DNA of 7,212 nucleotides from Candidatus Cloacimonadota bacterium (GCA_027318525.1 DAHVPA010000097.1:1-7212), one strand, 5' to 3'. Counted from the stretch's first letter, positions 1 to 6,677 are shown. Notes: generated by a model not told the origin, from the sequence alone. Program-made: numbers and translations.

Positions 1-239
1 ATCTGGTGAAAGCTTCCTATGTCACCTTAAACCTGGAGGATGATGCCATTCGTGATTTTGAAGCGGAGAACAAGGTGACTTATTTCTTTGAGCAGCAGAA
101 AAAGGACAAGCAGGACTTTCTCTCCAACAATGCTGAAGGCGAATTCCTGACCGCCACCTTCAAGTCTGACGGCAAGCTCAATACTATCCGCATGAAGACT
201 GCCATCAAAGGCATCTACCGCTTCGAAAACACCCGCTGA
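1..239 (+). CDS. C-terminal fragment of a hypothetical protein, possibly OstA/LptA-like
   Basis: This is the 3' end of a gene that enters from the left edge. The frame is open to base 3, so the GTG at 6 is probably an internal valine codon rather than the start. About 78 residues are visible and the stop is TGA at 237-239. The fragment is hydrophilic and rich in lysine, glutamate and phenylalanine. It closes with a glycine-spaced pattern (AEGEFLTATF, then DGKLNTIRMKTAIKGIYRF). That pattern resembles the repeating beta strands of OstA/LptA-like proteins, which carry lipopolysaccharide across the periplasm. The resemblance is by eye only. No catalytic motif or membrane segment is visible. The gene converges on the next one with stop codons abutting, so any terminator must lie inside that neighbour. 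Family assignment is weak; that it is a coding fragment is fairly likely. Confidence 0.55.
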   Translation, partial: LVKASYVTLNLEDDAIRDFEAENKVTYFFEQQKKDKQDFLSNNAEGEFLTATFKSDGKLNTIRMKTAIKGIYRFENTR

Positions 240-728
240 TTATTTTCCCTGCTTTTTATCAAAGTAATACAGCTCTTGCTCCGGATTCATCCAGCTGTGG
301 CGTGCTTCTCCCACGTAGATGGTATGGTCTCCGCTTTTGACCTGAGTCACCACTTCACACTCAAACACTGCCACCGCATCTTTCAGGACCGGCAGTTGAT
401 GCAGTTTTCCCGGAAAGCTTTCCACCTTGCCTTCCGCAAATTTATCCATTTCCCTGCCTGTATTGGAACCTGCCAGATTGCAGAGCGGATGCAGATTATT
501 TCCGGGCAGGACGAGGTTAAAATAGCGGTTAGCTTCCAGGCAATCGTGGGAAAATCTGCTGTGCCCGATAGAGATTGCTATCATGGACGGTTGGATGGAC
601 GTCCTCATAAACCACTCTATGGTTATCAGGTTATAGCCTTCCAGCGGCTTTTCCGTAACCACCAATGCTACTTTAGCCGGCAGGTGAACCAAGGCATAGG
701 CTTGGGCAAAGTCTGTCTGTTGCAACAT
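240..728 (-). CDS. Flavin reductase-like domain protein (FMN-binding, flavoredoxin type)
   Basis: A 162-residue cytoplasmic protein without signal peptide, close to the usual size of single-domain flavin reductase-like proteins. Family-like pieces appear in order. Near residues 33-54 is NLITIEWFMRTSIQPSMIAIS, where related proteins have an N-x-M/I-T-x-x-W segment followed by a P-P-L/M-I/V-A-V/I-S-I strand. A GSNTGREMDKFA stretch (residues 87-98) matches the S-G-R-x-x-D-K-F signature. GDHTIYVGEA (133-142) matches the late G-D-H-x-I-x-V-G-E strand. Members bind FMN and either reduce it with NAD(P)H or pass electrons; the partner cannot be told from here. ATG at 726-728 is chosen because a GAGG Shine-Dalgarno (bases 736-739, reverse strand) sits seven bases upstream. 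It is transcribed divergently from the solute-binding lipoprotein gene, and no functional link between the two is evident. Confidence 0.85.
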   Translation of the reverse strand: MLQQTDFAQAYALVHLPAKVALVVTEKPLEGYNLITIEWFMRTSIQPSMIAISIGHSRFSHDCLEANRYFNLVLPGNNLHPLCNLAGSNTGREMDKFAEGKVESFPGKLHQLPVLKDAVAVFECEVVTQVKSGDHTIYVGEARHSWMNPEQELYYFDKKQGK

Positions 729-735
729 GATTATA

Positions 736-739
736 CCTC
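736..739 (-). promoter_or_regulatory. Ribosome binding site of the flavin reductase-like gene
   Basis: Read on the reverse strand the sequence is GTGAGGTATAATC then ATG. The GAGG core lies seven bases before the start codon, which supports the chosen start. Confidence 0.7.
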
Positions 740-798
740 ACTGATGCAGATGTGGGGAGTTATCCGTTTCTCTGCAAAAACTCATTGACATAAAAGCT

Positions 799-826
799 AT
801 TCTCGCCAAGCAATGAATATTGTCAA
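799..826 (-). promoter_or_regulatory. Candidate sigma-70-type promoter for the flavin reductase-like gene
   Basis: On the reverse strand a perfect TTGACA (826 to 821) is followed after 16 bases by GAGAAT (804 to 799), which matches four of six positions of TATAAT. Transcription would start near 792 and leave a leader of about 64 bases before the ATG. The -35 is exact but the -10 is only fair, so this is a tentative call. Confidence 0.35.
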
Positions 827-864
827 CCAAGACAAAAGACCTGATGCCCAAAAGATGAATATTG
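813..864. repeat. Pair of 10-bp direct repeats ATGAATATTG in the divergent intergenic region
   Basis: ATGAATATTG occurs at 813-822 and again at 855-864. The starts are 42 bp apart, about four turns of B-DNA. The first copy is part of a small dyad, CAAT-GAAT-ATTG (811-822), and overlaps the candidate reverse -35 element. The second ends 10 bp before the Shine-Dalgarno core of the solute-binding protein gene. It could be a two-site operator, but a chance repeat in AT-rich DNA is possible. Confidence 0.35.
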
Positions 865-874
865 AGATTATAAA

Positions 875-880
875 AAGGAG
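875..880 (+). promoter_or_regulatory. Strong ribosome binding site of the solute-binding protein gene
   Basis: AAGGAG five bases before the ATG at 886. It fixes the start and suggests good translation. I could not find a convincing forward -35/-10 pair in the 157 bp upstream. Confidence 0.8.
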
Positions 881-885
881 ATACT

Positions 886-2172
886 ATGAAAAAGCTTTTG
901 ATTTTCCTGATGCTTGTCATGCTGCTCTTTACCCTATCCTGCGGTAAAAAAGCAACCACCACAAAGACAACTATCACTTTCTGGCACGGTTTGGGCGGAC
1001 CTTTGGGTGATGCACTCAGCGAGATGGTGAAAGAATATAACAAAGCTCATCCCGAATCTGAGGTCATCCTCAACCAGATCAGCAGTTATGAAGCCCTCTC
1101 CCAGAAGCTCATGGCTTCCATCCAAGCCAATAAACAGCCTGATATTTCCCAGGTTTATGAAAGCTGGACCTCCAAGTTCATTGAAGCTGACGTGATTGTG
1201 CCGATAGCTGATTTTATCCGTGATGATGCCGCCTTTGAGGATAAGGCTCTCTCCGATTTTTATCCTGTCTTTATAAACAGCAACACCTTCAACGGCAAGC
1301 TCTATTCCTTCCCCTTCAATAAAAGCATTAGGATGAATTTCTACAATAAGGACGCCTTTGTCCGCGCCAATCTTGACCCCAATAAACCCCCTGCCGACTG
1401 GGATGCCTTCCGTTCCTACTGCAAAACCTTCACCAAAGACATTAATGGCGATAAGCAGTCTGACACCTTTGGCACCAATTTCGCACCCAATGCCTGGCAG
1501 TTTATCAATCTGCTCTATCAAGCCGGTGGTCAGGTGCTCGATTCCAAAGGTAAGGTAGTTATCAATCAGAAGCCCGGTGTGGAAGCTCTCACCTATATCA
1601 CCGACCTGATTAACAAGGACAAGACTGTTTACCTCGTCACCGGTTACAATGGTCAAAACGATTTCTTGGCGGGCAAAGTTGCCATCTATGAAGGCAGCAG
1701 CGTCAGCATCACCCATATGAAACAGCAGACCATCAATTTCAATATGGGCTATGCGCCTCTCCCCATTTACAAAACCAATAAGAGCGCTATCAGCGGCACC
1801 AACATCGTTGTTTTCCGTAACAAGGATAAAGCCAAGGAACAGGCCGCCTGGAACTTTATCAAATGGTTCACTGATACTGAGCAAACCGCCAAGTGGAGCT
1901 CTTTGACCAACTATATGCCGGTGCGTAAAAGCGCTATGCAGACCACAGTCATGCAGGAAATGCTTGCCTCACATCCCCAGTATCAGAGCGTCTATGCCCA
2001 GCTCGACAATGCCATTACCGAACCCCAAATCCCAGAATGGTTTGAAGCCCGTCCCGAACTGGAGAAAGCAATTGAGAAAGCTCTCATGAGGCAAAAGACC
2101 CCTCAGCAGGCTTTGGATGAGTTTGCCAAAAAGCTTTCCTCCGCCATTGCCGCCTCTAAAAAGTCCCAATAG
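886..2172 (+). CDS. ABC transporter family 1 substrate-binding lipoprotein (UgpB/sugar type)
   Basis: A 428-residue protein of normal length for family 1 (MalE/UgpB-type) solute-binding proteins, which capture a sugar or glycerophosphate-type ligand outside the inner membrane and deliver it to an ABC permease. The N-terminus is a lipoprotein signal: MKK, a hydrophobic core at about residues 4-17, then TLSC with Cys19 as the likely lipidated residue. The -3 position is Thr rather than the usual Leu. Mature-region features include ITFWHGLGG (about residues 30-38), a YSFPFNKSIRMNFYNKDAF segment typical of the hinge region, and AWNFIKWFTDTEQTAKW near residue 325. A late YMPVRKSAM and a closing P-x-W-x-x-x-R-P-x-L-E-x-A-I-E pattern are shared with UgpB relatives. 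The gene appears monocistronic: it has its own ribosome site, a terminator follows, and no permease or ATPase gene adjoins. The ligand cannot be deduced. Confidence 0.9.
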   Translation: MKKLLIFLMLVMLLFTLSCGKKATTTKTTITFWHGLGGPLGDALSEMVKEYNKAHPESEVILNQISSYEALSQKLMASIQANKQPDISQVYESWTSKFIEADVIVPIADFIRDDAAFEDKALSDFYPVFINSNTFNGKLYSFPFNKSIRMNFYNKDAFVRANLDPNKPPADWDAFRSYCKTFTKDINGDKQSDTFGTNFAPNAWQFINLLYQAGGQVLDSKGKVVINQKPGVEALTYITDLINKDKTVYLVTGYNGQNDFLAGKVAIYEGSSVSITHMKQQTINFNMGYAPLPIYKTNKSAISGTNIVVFRNKDKAKEQAAWNFIKWFTDTEQTAKWSSLTNYMPVRKSAMQTTVMQEMLASHPQYQSVYAQLDNAITEPQIPEWFEARPELEKAIEKALMRQKTPQQALDEFAKKLSSAIAASKKSQ

Positions 2173-2192
2173 CTTAGTTCCTTCATATACAT

Positions 2193-2226
2193 AACCGGAG
2201 TGCATAATCGCTCCGGTTTCTTTTTT
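2193..2226 (+). terminator. Rho-independent terminator of the solute-binding protein gene
   Basis: An 8-bp perfect stem, AACCGGAG (2193-2200) paired with CTCCGGTT (2211-2218), has a 10-base loop and runs into TTTCTTTTTT (2217-2226). It begins 21 bases after the stop codon. This is a textbook intrinsic terminator and separates this gene from the downstream PhoH-alr unit. Confidence 0.92.
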
Positions 2227-2466
2227 AGCCATTGCATTAAATCTTGTTTCTTAGAAATCAATAATATGTGTCTATTTCATTGAAAGTGCAATCGTCAAAG
2301 TCCATTCCAAGGTTTTTCGTTCATAATTTATCTTGTGCAATAGCAAGGTGTATTCAGAGACTTAGTCTTTGCAGACTCTCCGCAGAACCTCGCGTGAAAT
2401 AAGTTTAACTGTTTAGTAAACAAATCTACAAACAAACTTATGAAGCACTAAGCAGGTTCAAAGTCC
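2227..2466. other. AT-rich non-coding stretch upstream of the PhoH-family gene
   Basis: No reading frame of useful length with a ribosome site is seen here on either strand, and no tRNA-like fold. It holds some small structures. AGACT (2358-2362), AGTCT (2364-2368) and AGACT (2373-2377) allow a 5-bp hairpin with a TTGC loop. A bulged 7-bp hairpin lies at 2404-2422 (GTTTA..AGTAAAC). The 9-mer TCAAAGTCC occurs at 2295-2303 and again at 2458-2466, the second copy touching the -35 box of the promoter. None of these matches an RNA family I recognise. Confidence 0.4.
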
Positions 2467-2495
2467 TTGACAGACTAATCAATTTTAGATATTAA
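2467..2495 (+). promoter_or_regulatory. Candidate sigma-70-type promoter of the PhoH-alr unit
   Basis: A perfect TTGACA (2467-2472), a 17-base spacer and TATTAA (2490-2495, four of six matches to TATAAT) place the transcription start near 2502, about 20 bases before the ATG. Consensus -35, ideal spacing and location make this the best promoter in the window. Confidence 0.6.
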
Positions 2496-2510
2496 AGTAA
2501 TTTAGAAAAT

Positions 2511-2515
2511 AGGAG
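2511..2515 (+). promoter_or_regulatory. Ribosome binding site of the PhoH-family gene
   Basis: AGGAG ends seven bases before the ATG at 2523, which supports the start used. Confidence 0.75.
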
Positions 2516-2522
2516 CTCAGTA

Positions 2523-3872
2523 ATGGAAAAGATATTTGTGCTTGATACCAATGTATTGATTCATAATCCGCAGTCAATGTTCGCTTTTGACGAGCATCGC
2601 GTGGTGATACCGATAGTTGTAATTGAGGAAATCGACCAGTTTAAGAAAGGAATCGATGAGAAAAGCCGCAATGCCAGGCAGATTGGACGTTATCTGGATT
2701 CACTCAGGACTCAGGGCAGCCTGCAGGATGGAGTAAAGACCCCGCATGGGGGCACCATCCAGATTACAGTCAATAACGAAGTCACCGATGCAGCCAAACA
2801 GCTTTTCTTCCTTGATAGAAACGATAATCTGATAATCGGTACGGCTCTGTATATGCAGAGCAAACACCCCGATGCGCTGGTAACTCTGGTCTCCAAAGAT
2901 GCCAATGTCCGCATCAAAGCTGATTGTGTGGGCATCAAGGCGGAGAACTTTGAGAATGATGCGCTGCGCTTTGAGGAGCTATATACCGGCTGGGCAGACC
3001 TGACTGTCGATGCAAACGTCCTGGAAGAGCTCAGGGAAAGGCATTACATCACCAACTCCTTTGGAGAGTTTTACCCTAATCAGTTCTTGCGTCTGCATAC
3101 TACCGAACAACCTGCTGAAATCATTATGACACGCTATAACAAAGCACTTAATCTGCTCAGCACGCTTTCAGGCTACAAGGGCGGCGAAGTCTATGGACTC
3201 AAACCCCGCAATGAAGAGCAGCTGATGGCGCTGGATTTGCTGCTGGATGACAATATCCGGCTGGTTTCTTTGTCCGGAATAGCCGGAACGGGAAAGACCT
3301 TACTGGCAATGGCTGCCGGTTTGAAAAAAGTGGTGGACGATAATGTCTATTCGCGTCTGGTGGTCTCCCGCCCCATATCACCTTTGGGTAAGGATATCGG
3401 ATATCTGCCGGGCACCAAAGCAGAGAAATTCAATCCCTGGATGCAGCCGATTTACGACAATATGGATATCTTGTTGTCTCTGCATGAAGATGCTCAGAGC
3501 CAGAACGGAAACGGATTTAAGGACAAGAAGAAGAAAACCAGCCTGTTTGATTTCATGGATTATGGCTTTATCGAGCTGGAACCGCTTACCTATATCAGGG
3601 GACGGAGTCTGCCCAATCAGTTCATCATCATAGACGAAGGGCAAAACCTTACTCCTCATGAGATGAAAACTATCATCACCCGAGCAGGTAAGGACACCAA
3701 GATTGTCCTGACCGGTGACCCCTACCAAATAGATATCCCCTACCTTGATTCCCTTTCCAACGGGCTGAGTATAGCAGTGGAAAAGATGAAGAATGAAGAA
3801 ATTGTGGGGCATGTGACCCTATCTAAGGGAGAACGCTCTCAACTGGCAGAGATGGCTGCCAAGTATTTCTAA
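2523..3872 (+). CDS. PIN domain-PhoH family ATPase (YlaK/PhoH2-type)
   Basis: A 449-residue cytoplasmic protein with the two-domain layout of PIN-PhoH (PhoH2, YlaK) proteins. Studied members couple an RNA-cleaving PIN domain to an ATP-driven RNA-unwinding PhoH domain. The PIN domain spans about residues 1-150. Likely acidic metal ligands are Asp8 in FVLDTNVLI, Glu35/Glu36 in VVIEEIDQF, Asp101 in LDRNDNLI and Asp126 in SKDANVR, so it looks intact. The PhoH ATPase covers about 225-449: Walker A SGIAGTGKT (251-259), the VVSRP strand (280-284), Walker B FIIIDEGQN (367-375), a LTGDPYQID sensor segment (396-404) and a final LSKGERSQLAEMAA (433-446) whose Arg438 may be the arginine finger. Length and motifs are normal for the family. 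It has its own promoter and is followed 18 bp later by the alanine racemase gene, probably in one transcript. The physiological RNA target is unknown. Confidence 0.94.
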   Translation: MEKIFVLDTNVLIHNPQSMFAFDEHRVVIPIVVIEEIDQFKKGIDEKSRNARQIGRYLDSLRTQGSLQDGVKTPHGGTIQITVNNEVTDAAKQLFFLDRNDNLIIGTALYMQSKHPDALVTLVSKDANVRIKADCVGIKAENFENDALRFEELYTGWADLTVDANVLEELRERHYITNSFGEFYPNQFLRLHTTEQPAEIIMTRYNKALNLLSTLSGYKGGEVYGLKPRNEEQLMALDLLLDDNIRLVSLSGIAGTGKTLLAMAAGLKKVVDDNVYSRLVVSRPISPLGKDIGYLPGTKAEKFNPWMQPIYDNMDILLSLHEDAQSQNGNGFKDKKKKTSLFDFMDYGFIELEPLTYIRGRSLPNQFIIIDEGQNLTPHEMKTIITRAGKDTKIVLTGDPYQIDIPYLDSLSNGLSIAVEKMKNEEIVGHVTLSKGERSQLAEMAAKYF

Positions 3873-3875
3873 TCC

Positions 3876-3879
3876 GGAG
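3876..3879 (+). promoter_or_regulatory. Ribosome binding site of the alanine racemase gene
   Basis: GGAG lies in the 18-bp gap after the PhoH-family stop codon. At 11 bases from the ATG the spacing is rather long. Translation may be partly coupled to the upstream gene. Confidence 0.5.
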
Positions 3880-3890
3880 TGTAAGAAACG

Positions 3891-5774
3891 ATGAAAGAAC
3901 GCAGCTGGGTTGAGATTAATCTTGATAACTTCCGCTTTAACATCCGGGAACTGAAGCGCTTTCTCCTTCCCCATCAGGGCTTTTTACAGATAGTCAAAGC
4001 CGATGCCTATGGTCATGGAGCTTATGAGATAGCCAAGGCAGCTTTGGCAGAAGGTGCCGGTTATCTGGGCGTGGCAAATCCGGAAGAAGGCAAGCTCCTC
4101 AGGGTGCAGGGGATTACAGCTCCAATACTGATTCTCTCACCTGCCCTGAAAGAAGAAATCCCTGAAATTATTAAATATAAGCTGGTGCCGACCATCTCAG
4201 ACCTGACCTTTGCCAAAGCATTATCAAAGCAATCGTCAGAAGCCGGTGTAGTTACTCCGGTCCATGTCAAGATTGATACGGGCATGCATAGAAGCGGGTT
4301 CAGAAGTGAGGACTTCCTTTCCTCCCTTAAAAAGCTGGGTAGAATGCCAAATCTGGAAATCGAGGGAGTCTTTTCCCATTTTGCAGCAAGCGAAACTGAC
4401 GAGGTATTCTCACTTAAGCAACTGAAGGAATTTGAACGTATTCTGGCTCAGATGGACAACAAGCCAAAGTATATCCACCTGGCAAATAGCGCTGCCCTGA
4501 TGCACAATAACTCCTGGCAAACCAATCTGGTCAGGCTGGGCATCATGTCATACGGAGTCTATACAAACAGAGAACAGCAGGATAAACTGGCATTGCGATC
4601 GGTTATGACCTTTAAATCAGTCCTGGCGCAGGTTAAAGACATCAAAAAGGGTGAATACGTAGGTTATAATCTGACCTGGAAGGCAGCAAGGGACGGCAGA
4701 TATGGTATCATCCCCATAGGTTATGCAGACGGTTATGACTTCCTTTTGTCAAATCAGGGATCAGTTATTATCAATAAGCAGGTCTGCCGTATCATTGGAA
4801 AAATAAGTATGGATATGATTACAGTAGATCTTACATCCATAGATAGGGCAAAAACAGGAGATGAAGTAGTCCTGATGGGCGGAGGAACCAATCTGCTGAG
4901 AGCAGAACAACTAGCTGCCAAATATGATGGCTCAGCTTACGAATTGCTCTGCCAGATCGGAAGAAGAGCAAAAAGGTATTATTTCGACAAGGGTAGATTG
5001 GTCAGCCAGGCACCCTTATCCAGACGGGAATTTGTTTCGACTGATTATTCGGACAGCAAACTGGGAACCATCATCTCCTCAGCTATCAATCAAAGACTAC
5101 AGGATGAAGAACTTGCAGATTTAATCAATAAAGAAGTGCTGAGAGGTTTCTTTTACAATAAAGACAAGGATATTCAATACAGAAAAGACTTTGTGCATAC
5201 TATTCAGTTTATTGAAGACAAGGATATCAAAGATTACTATGTGACCAAAACCAGGCTGCAATTCAGGAAAGTGCTGCAGAATGATTATTTTATCGTAGCC
5301 TGTGCCAATAGCGATAAGCTGTTAAAAAAGTATTTCCTGCGCAAAGACGTGGAGTATAGATGGCTGATGGATACGAACTTTGCGCTTCACACAGAGCAAT
5401 TTGTAGTTACCAAAGTTATGGTAAAAAACTATAATCTCGAGACCACTCACAATGTTAAGGATAGCTGTTTGGAAATCCGTTGTCAACATCCTTCACTGAG
5501 TGACCTGAAAGGTATTGAGGTCGATTTCATAATTGAAACTCTCACATATTACCCCAAAACTTCACACCAGCTTAGTATCTATGTAACAGAATTGACGAAA
5601 GGTGTATCAGTAAAGTTTGAGTTTCCAGATGTGTTGAAGTCTGTAGAGGTATCTTCAATCTTTTCGGGTAAGGACAAATACCCTATAATTAAAAAGACTG
5701 GAAACAGCCTTACAATCAGTACCAATAAACAAGAGTGGGTTTTCCCCAACAGTGGAATTATTTTTTCTTATTGA
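3891..5774 (+). CDS. alr: Alanine racemase with an unusual ~255-residue C-terminal extension
   Basis: A 627-residue protein. Residues 1 to about 368 form a complete PLP-dependent alanine racemase, which interconverts L- and D-alanine for peptidoglycan synthesis. Visible signatures are the PLP-lysine motif VKADAYGHG (Lys36), KIDTGMHRSGF with Arg134, LVRLGIMSYGVY with Arg215 (expected at the PLP ring nitrogen), the second catalytic tyrosine in VGYNLTW (Tyr259), GYADGY (277-282), GKISMDM (303-309) and a closing YELLCQIGRR (350-359). Alanine racemases normally end about here, at 360-390 residues. The frame continues without interruption for about 255 more residues. First comes a charged, probably helical part (about 380-460), then a probably beta-rich part (about 461-627) with aromatic-rich strands and a final EWVFPNSGIIFSY. 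I do not recognise this extension, and it has no obvious membrane segment. Its DNA is more AT-rich than the racemase part. It is the second gene of the PhoH unit. Confidence 0.93.
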   Translation: MKERSWVEINLDNFRFNIRELKRFLLPHQGFLQIVKADAYGHGAYEIAKAALAEGAGYLGVANPEEGKLLRVQGITAPILILSPALKEEIPEIIKYKLVPTISDLTFAKALSKQSSEAGVVTPVHVKIDTGMHRSGFRSEDFLSSLKKLGRMPNLEIEGVFSHFAASETDEVFSLKQLKEFERILAQMDNKPKYIHLANSAALMHNNSWQTNLVRLGIMSYGVYTNREQQDKLALRSVMTFKSVLAQVKDIKKGEYVGYNLTWKAARDGRYGIIPIGYADGYDFLLSNQGSVIINKQVCRIIGKISMDMITVDLTSIDRAKTGDEVVLMGGGTNLLRAEQLAAKYDGSAYELLCQIGRRAKRYYFDKGRLVSQAPLSRREFVSTDYSDSKLGTIISSAINQRLQDEELADLINKEVLRGFFYNKDKDIQYRKDFVHTIQFIEDKDIKDYYVTKTRLQFRKVLQNDYFIVACANSDKLLKKYFLRKDVEYRWLMDTNFALHTEQFVVTKVMVKNYNLETTHNVKDSCLEIRCQHPSLSDLKGIEVDFIIETLTYYPKTSHQLSIYVTELTKGVSVKFEFPDVLKSVEVSSIFSGKDKYPIIKKTGNSLTISTNKQEWVFPNSGIIFSY

Positions 5775-5817
5775 TAATTGGATTGATTGAAGAGTTTAGT
5801 ATCTGAATAGCACAAAC
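5775..5817. other. Short convergent gap between alr and the parvulin gene
   Basis: Only 43 bp separate the two converging stop codons. GAGTTT (5792-5797) can pair with AAACTC (5814-5819) across a 16-base loop, and the right arm lies in the parvulin stop region. Neither strand has a following T-run, so this is not a convincing intrinsic terminator. Confidence 0.35.
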
Positions 5818-6672
5818 TCAATTATATGCTTGGTCAAATACAGTTATAGAGTTTTTATATTTTTCGCGTATCTCGCTGAGAATTCTATTGATTTCTATCT
5901 CTTCTTCAATTTCCTGCAAGCTTTCTTTGAGACAATCCCTGATTTCCATAAAAGGAACCGCCTGATTCTCCAACCTATCAGTAACTTGAATAATATGATA
6001 TCCATAGCTTGATAAAAATGGTTTGCTTACTTCTTTGATTTGGAGGGAAAAGGCTACCTTATCAATTTCAGGAATCAATCTGCCCCTGGGAAAATATCCC
6101 AAATCGCCGCAGTAAATTGCAGGTGAGCCATTATATTTGTCTAAGTCGGTCTGTTCAAAATTCTTGTTTGAAATTACATCATGCCATATCAGTTCAATCA
6201 AATGTCTGGCATTTTCATCTCTGCCTTTGACCATGATTTGAGAGGCTCTAATCTCTTCTTCACGGCAAAAAAAGTCCTTACGGTCCTGATAGAAACGAAG
6301 CAATTCTTCATCTGTAAGGGTTTTCCCGCAGATGTTTAAAGTCTGTAACAACTTTTGGATGAGGAGATTGCTTCTGACGACTCTTTCGAGCTGTTCTCCC
6401 CTATCAGGACGATTAATCAGAACCTTATTTTCAGGTGCTTCTATATCATCCATCAAGTCCATAAGAGCTTCTTCCAACTCGTCATCATTCAAGCTAATGC
6501 CAAGATCAATTGCTTTTTGCATAAGCAGATACCTATCAATCAACTGGTCGATAGCATATCTTCTTATTTCTGATTGCTCTGTTTGGGGATTCAGCGCTTT
6601 AATCTTATCTTCTTCGTAATCAAGCTCTGTCTTGGTAATCTTCCAATCAAAAACCTGGGCTACAATTTCCAT
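5818..6672 (-). CDS. Parvulin-type peptidyl-prolyl cis-trans isomerase without signal peptide
   Basis: A 284-residue protein that resembles PpiC/SurA/NifM-type rotamases, which speed cis-trans isomerisation of bonds before proline and act as chaperones. The start is polar (MEIVAQVFDWKITKTELD), with no signal peptide or anchor, so it is probably cytoplasmic. An N-terminal helical chaperone-like region (about 1-130) contains a IDQLIDRYLLMQKAIDLGIS helix typical of SurA-like N-domains. The parvulin domain lies at about 140-235: IRASQIMV (141-148), GDLGYFPRGRLIPEIDKVAFSL (189-210) and SSYGYHIIQVTDRLE (221-235). The usual histidine of the first strand (A-S-H-I-L-V) is Gln145 here, while the late His226 is kept. 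A charged helix closes the protein. ATG at 6670-6672 is supported by AGAGGA (6678-6683, reverse strand). It follows miaA by 13 bp, so the two are very probably co-transcribed. Confidence 0.87.
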   Translation of the reverse strand: MEIVAQVFDWKITKTELDYEEDKIKALNPQTEQSEIRRYAIDQLIDRYLLMQKAIDLGISLNDDELEEALMDLMDDIEAPENKVLINRPDRGEQLERVVRSNLLIQKLLQTLNICGKTLTDEELLRFYQDRKDFFCREEEIRASQIMVKGRDENARHLIELIWHDVISNKNFEQTDLDKYNGSPAIYCGDLGYFPRGRLIPEIDKVAFSLQIKEVSKPFLSSYGYHIIQVTDRLENQAVPFMEIRDCLKESLQEIEEEIEINRILSEIREKYKNSITVFDQAYN

Positions 6673-6677
6673 CAGTA

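Noticed and set aside
276..788. Open frame of 170 codons on the + strand, antisense to the flavin reductase-like gene
   Set aside because: The opposite strand shows clear family motifs and a well-placed ribosome site. This frame has a Cys/His/Phe-rich, non-family composition and no ribosome site.
785..790. Perfect TTGACA on the + strand as a -35 for the solute-binding protein gene
   Set aside because: At 16-18 bases downstream there is only CCAAGCAAT-like sequence, with no acceptable -10 element.
934..1884. Long open frame (316 codons) on the - strand within the solute-binding protein gene
   Set aside because: It lies wholly inside a well-supported gene and has no recognisable motif or ribosome site. 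Long antisense frames arise from codon bias in the sense gene.
3378..3812. Open frame on the - strand inside the PhoH-family gene
   Set aside because: It is antisense to the Walker A/B region of a clearly functional gene and has no family features of its own.
4924..5124. Possible frameshift or hidden gene boundary between racemase and extension
   Set aside because: The main frame passes from the conserved racemase end into the tail without a stop or shift. No ribosome site plus start in the tail frame suggests a separate gene, and the alternative frame is short and motif-free.
5792..5819. GAGTTT/AAACTC inverted repeat as a bidirectional terminator
   Set aside because: The stem is six AT-leaning base pairs with a 16-base loop and no T-run on either side.
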